Part shown: positions 54,870 to 64,000 of the stretch, piece after piece
Layout of the letters: each line of letters opens with the position of its first letter
Numbering within the stretch: position 1 is the stretch's first letter
Assembly: GCA_035048485.1 (NCBI GenBank)
Contig: CM068583.1
Coordinates: 22,605,341-22,669,340 of the forward strand
DNA from: Pteria penguin
Taxonomy: Eukaryota > Mollusca > Bivalvia > Pterioida > Pteriidae
Direction of reading: 5' to 3'
Length of the DNA stretch: 64,000 nucleotides
Notes under the pieces: generated by a model
Told to the model about the DNA's origin: nothing
Database searches by the model: none
Seen by the model: only the letters and a program-made list of their open reading frames with translations
Made by a program: the position numbers and the translations under genes

Positions 54870-56225
54870 TATACCTTTATATAGGAAGTTACCCCACACC
54901 CACCCTCGTGGATGTATCATTCAGTCGGATTACATAGTGCCTGCGAATTTCACGTTATATTGTCGCTCAGGGTCAGATCTAGCTTAGAGGGTCGGATCCA
55001 GCTTTTAAAGTTGAAAGGGGGATGTCAGGCGAGGGGTTTGGGGAGTGCCAAGATCCCAAGCATGTAGGAGACCATGGCGCGAAGCCCTCGGGAAGCTTCT
55101 GCTTCTTGACGCTTTAAAGGCCAGAAAATCGTGTAATATCATCCTCTCAAGCCAATGCATCAGCTGTCGTGTACTCGAAGCATTTTGTGCAGGTGCGGAC
55201 CAAGAAAGGTTGTAGACCGAGGGTCCACCTCAATGATATTCTGAAGAGAGGGTCCATTCCTGTTTTTGTGTGTAAAATTACATTACATAAATTATCTTAC
55301 ACAGGAAAATAATCAGGAATGTAATTTTCGCCGAATCTCAGGGTGGGTCCAGAACCCCGACCCACCCTTCTGGATCCGCCCATGTTATTCACTCCTTGTT
55401 TTTCTGACTGTATGGTGGATTTTTTTTCATACAGTTCAGATCTGATTTTCGAATAAATCCGCCACCATTTCTTGCCTTCTCTCACGTACGTTACTTCTGG
55501 TGGACAGTCCTCAAACAGACTTTAAGCATCTAAAGGCAGATATTTTGAAAAAAAAATATATATTGCGACCTGCTACATATTTTCAGTCAGGAAAGGGGAA
55601 GTGTTGAGGTTAAAAGCTTAAACTTACTCAAAAATGATCTGGAGAAGTTGAGTAAATGTACGATTATTGGTATCTGTGGCAAGTAAAAGAAATGTTACCT
55701 CATTGGATTTGGTATAGGAAAAACTTTTGAAACCATGCAACAGCATTTCTTTTGCCAGAGGCATGGTTATTATATATGCATCACAGGAAATAGTTGTTGA
55801 ATTTGATCACTTTGAGATTGCCTCAAATAAAGAATTTCTATCCTAGAAAAAAATATGTATATAGAAATTTCTTCAACAGGGGTTATCTCAAAGTAAAAAA
55901 AATCTACGAGTACTTGTAAAATGCACAGAAATATACGTCTATATCGAAAAATCCCCATTTCTTTGTATGGGGAAGAGGAAAATTTATCATTTTCAGATGA
56001 TTTGAAATCGGCAAAATGTGTGAAGAGGGTTGTCAGGTATACATCTTTATATTTCTCTTTTTTTTTTCTTTTTTTAGGTGTACATTTTGATATTAATACT
56101 ATGTCAAGAGATCAGACATTTTCGGAAAGATAGGCTTTTTAAAACCTGAAGTCCGATGTAGGGCATTTTGAAATATTGTCTACCTATGTAAACTTAAACA
56201 TAAGACGTCACGTCTGTATGACATC
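54870..56225. other. Intergenic, decayed repeats
   Basis: At about 55180-55385, words such as GGGTCCACC and GGGTCCAGAACC...GGATCCGCCC suggest an old repeat related to the CAGTGGCGGAT family. Nothing coding is convincing. Confidence 0.4.
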
Positions 56226-56227
56226 AC

Positions 56228-56695
56228 TTACTGTCCGCGCCACTTACTCTGGAAACTGGAAAATCTGGATTTTCAGTTATTCATCTTCAGAATAATTTCA
56301 AAAAGGCATAACCATTCGATAGATCTTGTTTAGTCGTAACTTTTGGTGTTTGCTATATGTTTGTATGAAGAAGCGTTCATGTTTTATAGAAAAAAAAATC
56401 AATTTTAGATAGGGCGATTTCTATGTTAAATTTTGACGTGACGTCGCCAAGTTTCCCATAGACTCAATGTTAAACATCGGCGACGTCACGTCAAAATTAA
56501 CATAGAAAACGCCCTATCTAAAATGATTTTTCCCTATAAAATACGAATGCTTCTTCGTAGACACATATAACATACACCAAAAGTTACGACTAAACAAGAT
56601 CTGTCGATTGATATTGATTTTGTAAAACTATTTTAAAGATAAATAAGTGAAAATCCAGATTTTTCGGTTTACAAAGTGAGTGGCGCGGACAGTAA
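56228..56695 (+). mobile_element. 468-bp long-inverted-repeat (foldback) element
   Basis: The ends are TTACTGTCCGCGCCACTTAC and GTGAGTGGCGCGGACAGTAA. The arms (about 210-220 bp each) pair through TTGTTTAGTCGTAACTTTTGGTG, GAAGAAGC, ATAGGGCG and the inner TTTTGACGTGACGTCGCC / GGCGACGTCACGTCAAAA. The central loop is only about 30 bp (AAGTTTCCCATAGACTCAAT...). Confidence 0.9.
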
Positions 56696-58536
56696 TCATA
56701 TGTCTAAATTTGACCGATGTTTAAAATTGTGGACAGGAGACGTTTGTATGAAATAATGCCTCAAAGGGGTGAACGTTTTCAGTCGAACTAGAAAAAACAA
56801 ATGCATGATATACATCTACAACAGTGTTTAAAGTTCTTTCCAAAGAAAAGGAGCGGTTAAGAAGTTTAAATGTATTTTACACGAGTTTCTAGATCGCATT
56901 GAAGGAGTCCAAATAGATTAAAATTTAATGATGAAGCGTGTAGTATATGCTAAAAATATTACCGACGACAAGAAATGGGTTTAGACATAAGGTGTGAATG
57001 TACATGTTTCACAAGAAAAGCATCAAGAAAACTAATTCTCTGAATTTATAGGCAGTAATATCGTGTGATACCTCACGGTGATTAGCTTGTTTATATATAA
57101 ACTCACATACCATTCTAAATGCAATAAAATATTAAGATTGTTTAACATTACATCAGTGCTATGTCAGCCTGATAGTGATGGCGGACAGTGTTACAGAGGA
57201 AATCGTATACCGTGAGAAAAACTACAGACTAGTCATTTACCATTACCCAACTAGGTGAAAAGTTAAAGTTCGTTCAGGTGCAATGGTCAACCGATTTCCC
57301 CTCTTTCGACATTGCATTGATTTTAGAATCACCAATCGGCAAATAAAACGGCACTGGTATTTGGAAGATGAAGGTGCCAAAAAATCATGCAACATTACAA
57401 TTAAACAAAACACGATATTCTGAATATTGAGAAACAGGATATTTCGCATTGTGTAATCCTACGCTAGTATTCGGCCAGATTGCAAGGCAATTCCGGTCTA
57501 TAGATTGGCGATGTCGCTTTGGCTATCTGTCCGTCAACATTTTGATGAAATTTTAAGCAAAATCTCGGCAACTAAGAGGAGTGTAAACATAATACTTCAC
57601 ACATAGTTTCCTTTTGACCAGAGATTTCAAATTATGCCATAGCTTTTGACGTTGTGACCTTGACCTTGGACTTTGACTACTTTTAACAAATTTTATTAAT
57701 CTTTAATATGCAGTAAATGCATATACATGTATTCTAAGATGAATTCTGCCACATAACTGAGCCAGTAACTCCTTTTTTTTCTTTCACTTATACGATTGCT
57801 ACTGTGTAACCAACATCGTCATTAAAGAGGCAGAAAACAGTTCATATGTAGACCATAATGTCAAAAGGTTCTGTTTTAGTTCTTATGGTAATTGCTATAA
57901 TTATGGCATATGTATTTTTTCTGAAATGTACTTTAAACAATTACTCATAAACCGGTAAGGCTTCTGTGGAAATCGTCATCTGCACATATTTCTTATTTTA
58001 AGTGTCAAATACAGTATTGAAGACGGAAGATTGTTTGCCTTTATTTCACACAATTATGTAGGCCTATTCAAAAATAATGAGTACATCAAAAATATCAGAT
58101 GGACTCCTTGTACCAATTTGTACCTCTTGTTTATAGTAACATCATTATAGTTAAAACAATGAGAAAAAAATACATGTTAAATTTTAATCACAACCAAGAT
58201 TTAATCGAGCAATACAAAGCTTAAGACTAATAAAGTGTCTTCTGAATAGGCAAAAAGTCGATAACGGACAAGCCCATGAATACGGGCAGAATGTCTGAAG
58301 ACGGGAGTTAATGGGGTGTGAAAATTTAAGATAAATGTAATTACTATGCAAATACTACTACTGTTATTTTGATGCTGGTTTCATGCGCTTTTTTGCACCT
58401 TTATTGATGAATTTTATTAAACCAATAAACTTGAGAGAGTTATAAAATCTCTTGGCAATGACACCAGTGGATTCAATATAATGTTTCAAATGGCTTTGCC
58501 TTTGTAAGCATTGCACACCTGTCACTTAAGGGTGCC
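56696..58536. other. Intergenic with a dispersed repeat near 57480-57690
   Basis: The 57480-57690 stretch (TGTCGCTTTGGCTATCTGTC, AAATCTCGGCAACTAAGAGG, GTGACCTTGACCTTGGACTT) resembles the repeat at 16020-16245 inside CEP295. The rest is featureless AT-rich DNA. Confidence 0.45.
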
Positions 58537-58578
58537 CAGCGCGCGCGCGCACACACACACACACATACTACACAAACA

Positions 58579-58619
<41 letters not shown>
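58537..58619 (+). repeat. (CG)n/(CA)n microsatellite
   Basis: GCGCGCGCGC then CA runs interrupted by TACTACACAAACAC. Confidence 0.95.
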
Positions 58620-58620
<1 letters not shown>

Positions 58621-58636
58621 TGGAGGTTCATCCCTC

Positions 58637-58951
58637 GGAATCCTACTCCATAGAACCGTCCATAATAGATCCAGTATTAATGGAATCCTACTCCATAGAA
58701 CCGTCCATAATAGATCTAGTATTAATGGAATCCTACTCCATGGAACCGTCCATGACAGGTCCAGTATTAATGGAATCCTACTCCATGGAACCGTCCATGA
58801 TAGGTCCAGTATTAATGGAATCCTACTCTATGGAACTGTCCATGATAGGTCCAGTATTAATGGAATCCTACTCTATGGAACTGTCCATGACAGGTCCAGT
58901 ATTAATGGAATCCTACTCTATGGAACTGTCCATGATAGATCTAGTATTAAT
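58637..58951 (+). repeat. 45-bp tandem repeat, exactly seven copies
   Basis: The unit is GGAATCCTACTCCATAGAAC + CGTCCATAATAGATCCAGTATTAAT (45 bp), with few substitutions, ending at an eighth partial GGAATCCGAC. Because 45 is a multiple of three, more than one frame stays open (MESYSIEPSIIDPVL or NGILLHRTVHNRSSI repeats). There is no evidence of a gene. Confidence 0.92.
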
Positions 58952-59099
58952 GGAATCCGACGTATTTCTGTGCATAGCTTATTCATGCGACGACCGCAAA
59001 ATTTTGCTGGGATTCTACTAAGCGGCACTAAGCAGCAATCAATAAACTTTATCAAAATTAAGAAAAGGTTTACTTTTAAGTAAATTAGATCGTGACACA

Positions 59100-60640
59100 C
59101 TGTATTGACAGATGTCGTCTTGATCTACATACAGATATTATCCAACCGGATAATCGAGGCCGGTTCCTACACACTGTATCCGGGCTCTCATGTGAGATTA
59201 CAAGTGCTCCGCGTGCATAACACCTTTACTTTGTAGGTGTAATGCCACTTAAATATATAATCATATGTTGAATTTATTTGGATCAATCTTATTGAAACGC
59301 GACTTGTACTTCGTTCCTCTACGCTACTCTCCATGTACATGTAGAGCATCGTAGAGGAGCGAAAAACTAGTCGCGTTTTAATAAGATTGATATTTTTATA
59401 ATATCGGGAGTAGAACTGCTTTGTCATGCCAGGAACACCCCCCTTTCCCCTGACAATGGCAATATAAAAATATACCTTGTTTTGTGAAAAAATGAGATGC
59501 GCAAGGAGGTTTGGGGCTCTTAATTATTATTATTATTATTTCTTGCCAAGAATTTGACCTTCCCTTGTGTGTGGCTACTTAAGTAGATTGTCACAAGCGT
59601 AAGAAGCAAAGGTGGAGATACTCCTCTTTCCCTCCCCCTTTTTCATTTTTATTTATTGATATTTATTTATTTATATATTTGGCTAATCGTAAAAATTATG
59701 TCACACGATTATTCCATATTCCGCTCTTGTCACAGAAAATATATATTTTGCCCCGGTTTACTCTCCCAAACTTTTTATATACTATGTACACCTATGGCAG
59801 TGAACGTTTTAGCGACTATTTACAGTGGTATGGGTCCTTGTGTAGTTGAGTTTATGAATGACTGGAGGGTTAAAGGTAATGTCATTATTTAACCCCTGGG
59901 GTTTACGATTAAAGCACGGAGAATTCGGACGGAATTGTTTTGTTTTGTTTTAGGCATTCTTTTCAGAACATGGTGATATTCACAATGTACGCAATACAAA
60001 TATATGTTAGTAAGTTATACATTGTCCCTTTTTGTCCTCGAAAAGCTTTAAATGATTTATGACAGTTTGACACAAAAATTATTTCACGACATAAGAGTAA
60101 TAAATATTATAGAACCATTACATTTTTAACTGAATGCATAAATAAATAAGTAAATGAATAAATAGACCTTTAAATAGATTTATAATCGTCACGTAAAATA
60201 GATAAACAAATGAGCCAATAAATAGATAAATATACTAAATAGCTGTATATTTATATCACCATATTTTGTTTTAATAGCAAGGTTTCTTATGGTCATAATG
60301 TTTTGAAAAATAAAATGTAGTTTCAGTGTATTTGAATAAAAAAACTAGATTGAAAGAGGAATGAATAATATCAAAATGAATGAAAGTAAATGAAAAAAGT
60401 AGGGAGACATTCTTATTTTTAAAAACGAACGATAACTCTTATATGTTTAAACGTAAACTCTTGTTGTATACACAAGAAAACAAATACAAAGCCAGTGTAA
60501 ACAAAAGGTATAAACACACGATGAATAGATAACTTAAGTAGATTTGCTTGTTATTTCAAGAGTAAACAATAACTGGACAGCACTAATCTAGAGAAGGAGA
60601 ACGGACTTAAAATGGTTTGGACGATCGATTGAATACATAA
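59100..60640. other. Intergenic with one small MITE
   Basis: Apart from the MITE at 59282-59392 and short AT-rich and TTATTTAT tracts, nothing is recognised. Confidence 0.5.
59282..59392 (+). mobile_element. ~110-bp palindromic MITE, full copy
   Basis: It has ATCAATCTTATTGAAACGCG...CGCGTTTTAATAAGATTGAT ends, with further pairing of TCGTTCCTCTACGCTAC against TCGTAGAGGAGCGAA. A deleted copy lies at 60926. Confidence 0.85.
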
Positions 60641-60682
60641 ATACCCGATACTCGCTTGACCCGTGTAAGGCACGCCCTTTAA

Positions 60683-60695
60683 CGATTTATATTTA
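60683..60695 (+). promoter_or_regulatory. Candidate TATA box upstream of 60777 ATG
   Basis: TTTATATTTA lies about 85-90 nt upstream of a Kozak-like ATG, compatible with a short 5'UTR. Inferred only. Confidence 0.2.
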
Positions 60696-60776
60696 GGATA
60701 GATCTACATGTTGAACTCGCTCATTTAAAGAGAGCCTTAAGACCTTATAGTTCACATAGCGAATTAAGGAATAACC

Positions 60777-60843
60777 ATGGGTAGTTGTTGTTCTTATAAT
60801 ATGCCTGATAAAAGGCTATGCAACAAATCAGGCCCAGAAAAAG
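60777..60843 (+). CDS. Speculative first coding exon of an unidentified acylated protein
   Basis: An ATG in a good context (AACCATGG) opens a short frame, MGSCCSYNMPDKRLCNKSGP EK, that meets a consensus donor (AAAAG|GTAAGG at 60844). MG-x-x-x-S followed by cysteines is the pattern of N-myristoylation plus palmitoylation, typical of proteins tethered to membranes. A TATA-like word lies about 90 nt upstream. No downstream exon is recognised in the remaining 3 kb, so any gene would continue beyond the window. It may be chance. Confidence 0.25.
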
Positions 60844-60925
60844 GTAAGGAGTAGTTTATTTTACGTATACTGAATTACGTCATGACCTATTTAGAATTGG
60901 TGGTCATAATCTTTGATATATACAC

Positions 60926-60993
60926 AATCTTATTGAAACGCGACTTGTACTTCGTTCCTCTACGCTACTGGAGAGTTTTAATAAGATTGATAT
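60926..60993 (+). mobile_element. Internally deleted copy of the 59282 MITE
   Basis: It has CAATCTTATTGAAACGCGAC, TTGTACTTCGTTCCTCTACG and CTACTGGAGAGTTTTAATAAGATTGAT. It matches the left arm of the 59282 copy exactly, then jumps to the right terminus, losing the inner part of the palindrome. Confidence 0.85.
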
Positions 60994-61027
60994 ATACATG
61001 GCTTACGAGAATCGTTTGCCATATCTA

Positions 61028-61131
61028 TAGCATAATTATTATATTAGATAAATACATGTCTTTAGCATAGTTATTATATTAGATAAATACATGTCTTTAG
61101 CATAGTTATTATATTAGATAAATAATGTCTT
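61028..61131 (+). repeat. 35-bp tandem repeat, three copies
   Basis: Unit TAGCATAGTTATTATATTAG + ATAAATACATGTCTT, starting at 61028, 61063 and 61098. Confidence 0.93.
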
Positions 61132-61223
61132 CTCAGTTATTTTGAAGATGGATGTTAGATAATTAAAATAGAAAATAAAAAATCATATCAAAACATACAA
61201 ACGACGACATACACACACCTGCA

Positions 61224-61330
61224 CACATATTGATTGATTGATTATTGTTTTACGTCGTTCCAGAAATTATTTTACGTATATGCCTGATGCATTGCATGAA
61301 AATATGTACCTCTTCAACGGACCCTACCGA

Positions 61331-61334
<4 letters not shown>
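61224..61334 (-). mobile_element. 3' part of a tRNA-derived SINE on the minus strand
   Basis: Read on the plus strand it begins TTGATTGATTGATTATTGTT and TTACGTCGTTCCAGAAATTA, then TGCCTGATGCATTGCATG and CAACGGACCCTACCGAAGC. This is the reverse complement of the conserved SINE tail. The CA microsatellite abuts where the head should be. Confidence 0.75.

Positions 61335-61384
<50 letters not shown>
61335..61384 (+). repeat. (CA)n microsatellite
   Basis: An uninterrupted run of about 25 CA units, adjoining the truncated SINE. Confidence 0.95.
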
Positions 61385-61388
<4 letters not shown>

Positions 61389-63400
61389 TATAACATAGAT
61401 ATATGTGGACAATGTGTAGCTGAATAACAAGCTCCTGTGCTTAATGTGAATGGGCTAGGCGTGTATCAAATTTACTGTTTTCACGTCCTTATAGCTAAGG
61501 TCAGATACAAATCCTGAACCCATTTATCTGTCGTTGGTTACGATCATTTATGTTTAGAGAAATACTGTTGTAAATTGAAGAGTTGATAAGGTCGGTAAGA
61601 GAAGTGGACGCGCCATGATAGAGCGAGCTTATATAATAGTGTAACATACTAGTAGACTAGATTCACCGTTGTTACCCTCTTGTCGCACTCCATGGGTACT
61701 TAATCAACACTTAATGTGAAGGATTAACCTACATGTACTTATTTTTGATGGTCCTATGCACAAAGAGATTAAAATATACACCAAGGATTATAACAGAACG
61801 AATGGTTACGTGGTGTTCATTTCTCATTTCAACTGTACTATCACCATGTAAAATGTGAATGGTTCTTTTTTTTACATGTTTGAACAATACTTTTAAAATG
61901 ATTTTTGATATCTATCATCAAGTTAAGAGTCCAACCTCCTGGTTAATATATTTATTCATAGTTATTTATTTTATTTATTTATTTCTGTGCATTGGCTGAT
62001 ATTTAATTATCTTATAATTGTATATATTCTATATGTTCTCTATACTGATAGATTTGTACAGTTTATGAGGATAAAGATATTGATTGATTGAAATGAAACA
62101 TGTAAAATTTTTAAATCATCAAAAAGTCCTTCTTAATTACTTGTGTTGCGTTTAATCATTCCTACCAAATGGTATACATACATTTTTGATCAGTTAAGAG
62201 TTTGTGAGAGACAGGCGCGTAGGAACCGCCCCACCGTTTTGTCTTTTGTTTGTTTGTATTTTTTTTTTGTCGATCAGGTACTGCCTTTTTTATCACGCGA
62301 AGAAACGTAGCGAAATTCAAAGCCCCCCCCCCCCCCCCCCTCCCCCTTTGAAATGCTTCCTACTGCCCTAAGATATACTGCTTGTTACATTTATTAACAA
62401 TCTCTTATTCTGGGTTTTATATGTTTAAAATTGATAAAATCTCAATGAATCCCTCACATACCACTGACCATTGAGACCGGTATGTACACGTAATTACTTT
62501 ACACTCTTTATAAAACATATTTGATGGCGGGTTAAGAGTCATGTCGCTGTCTTCACCATAGAACTAAGGGGTATAACCCCAGCTCATTATGTAGCTTCTG
62601 AATAAAAGACAGAAAAAGAAATATACGGAGAAAAGTAAGGATTTAAGAGGCTCATTTACGAAATGGAGTAAATATCCGTGGAGAGCAGCTTATGCATATA
62701 CTGTATATTATTCAATTTGAAATAAATATAGAAAATATATCATGTGTAACTACTAATATCCGTAACGGGTTGCATTTAGTCACCTACCAAAGCCATAGTT
62801 CTCGATGTGGGCACATTTATGTGGGCAACTTACGTCATAATTATATGACGTCATTACAATCAAAAAGTGCGTGTGTATGTTAACGTTATTGTAGTTGCGA
62901 TATACCGTATTCTTTAGTGACTGCCAAGACTTTAAGGAGGAGAAAATATATCGGCATAAACAACAAATCGATGGCGTAAACAACAAATCGATGTCAGTTA
63001 TAAAATCGTTATTAACACAGCTGTAATTTCAGGTAATTGAATTGTATTTTAAATAGTTTTGCATTATAAGATAGATAGACGAATGAATGGATAAAAGTGC
63101 TATACAATATCTAAATTATTCTAAATTATTATTCTATTGATTCATATTCAAGAAAGAAAATAAGCATTCTTTCTTATTTAGATATTTTAAACTGATTAAG
63201 TGGTACCTTTCCTAGAAATTAGCGCACAGTTATAACATCAAATAGATATGTAGCGATATAACAAAGTTATTTCTAATTAGGTTTTCGTTCTTCAAGTTTC
63301 AAAAACATTTCTAAATGTGTGGACAATATCTGCAGATATCTCGAAGTATATTTTTAATGTTAAGCTTCTCAAACTATAAAGAAACTGGCATAAAGGCAAA
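61385..63400. other. Intergenic; possible LINE 3' end near 61915-62095
   Basis: TTTGTACAGTTTATGAGGAT and AAAGATATTGATTGATTG near 62052-62093 look like a non-LTR retroelement tail with TGAT repeats (low confidence). A poly-C run sits at 62322-62341. No coding region is recognised. Confidence 0.35.
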
Positions 63401-63680
63401 CATTGTCAGGTACGACGTTATGCGTAAACACTGTCAGGTACGACGTCATACGTAAACACTATCAGGTACGACGTCATACGCAAACTCTGTCAGGTACGAC
63501 GTCCTACGCAAACACTGTCAGGTACGACGTCATACGCAAACACTGTCAGGTACGACGTCATACGAAAACACTGTCAGGTACGACGTCATACGCAAGTACT
63601 GTCAGGTACGACGTCATAGGCAAACTCTGTCAGGTACGACGTCATACGCAAACACTGTCAGGTACGACGTCATACGAAAA
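63401..63680 (+). repeat. 28-bp tandem array, ten copies, CRE-like core
   Basis: The unit is CACTGTCAGGTACGACGTCA + TACGCAAA, ten copies without spacers, 280 bp exactly. Each has the palindromic GACGTC in the context CGACGTCA. Three units make 84 bp, so frames stay open and give a false 128-codon ORF. Confidence 0.95.
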
Positions 63681-64000
63681 TTATGTGGGTGGTTTGATGA
63701 GGAATAAATATCTGTGTTTGTTTACTGTTTTACACGTCACGCCAAGAGTATTTGAATTGAGTGACAACGGATACTGCCTGATGTATTGAAATGATTTGTC
63801 TTCAGTAAATCCGAAATAGTTTACCCATAATGCACCCTAAACAATAGACCGACATGAGGATTCTCATACACAATGAGTTGGGGTGGCACAGGGCAATTTC
63901 TGAAGAGATTTACAAATGTTTGTCCTTAGCAAAAATTGCTTTCTGGTGTCAACATTCCGTATTTAATCTCATAAAATATAATGTGTCACAATGCAGAACG
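63681..64000. other. Window end, nothing recognised
   Basis: Spacer sequence with no coding or repeat signal that I can support. Confidence 0.5.

Noticed and set aside
58511..59083. 190-codon and 133-codon open frames over the 45-bp repeat
   Set aside because: The frames depend on the CA microsatellite and 45-bp units, and two different frames are equally open.
63401..63680. CRISPR-like array of ten direct repeats
   Set aside because: The 28-bp units abut with no variable spacers and the context is an animal genome. It is a minisatellite.
63403..63789. 128-codon open frame
   Set aside because: It is made almost entirely of the 28-bp repeat read in rotating frames, with no start context or gene structure.

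Overview
This window is animal nuclear DNA, most likely from a bivalve mollusc. It is AT-rich. Its genes have GT-AG introns and are orthologues of animal genes. The spacer DNA is full of repeat types I associate with bivalve genomes: tRNA-derived SINEs, elements ending in AGCTCACCTGAGC and a GGCCCA/TGGGCC hairpin, many MITE and foldback elements, and frequent ACATGTA words. The species cannot be named from the sequence.

Layout. (1) 248-2038, plus strand: the last two coding exons of COMMD2, which enters from the left edge. (2) 3162-3329, minus strand: a complete coding exon for the 55-residue single-pass membrane protein SMCO4. Its 3' end converges on COMMD2. (3) About 5650-5905: a relatively CpG-rich, head-to-head promoter region between SMCO4 and the next gene. 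(4) 14307-42822, plus strand: the complete centriole protein gene CEP295, read here as 21 coding exons giving about 2,130 residues. Every exon junction keeps phase, from the family N-terminus to a C-terminal ALMS-type end. (5) 42823-64000: about 21 kb with no convincing gene. It holds satellites, foldback elements, microsatellites and SINE pieces, plus one speculative first exon at 60777.

The three genes are not an operon. COMMD2 belongs to the Commander/retromer-linked trafficking and NF-kB family. SMCO4 is a tiny membrane protein of unknown role. CEP295 drives conversion of centrioles to centrosomes. The divergent SMCO4-CEP295 pair has the same order and orientation as in human (chromosome 11q21, from memory), so it may be an ancient bidirectional unit.

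The most notable non-coding signal is a 371-bp element at about 43801-44171. It carries a complete hammerhead ribozyme motif at 44117-44160 (all catalytic core bases, stems I and II, minimal stem III) and is flanked by 24-bp near-identical direct repeats. Others are a 145-bp satellite with YY1/CCAAT-like motifs inside transposon-like ends (45460-46713), a MITE with about 100-bp inverted repeats and a perfect 9-bp target duplication (35372-35755), a 10 x 28-bp CRE-like array (63401-63680), and a repeated LSQY peptide motif inside CEP295. All gene names come from recalled family sequences, not database searches.
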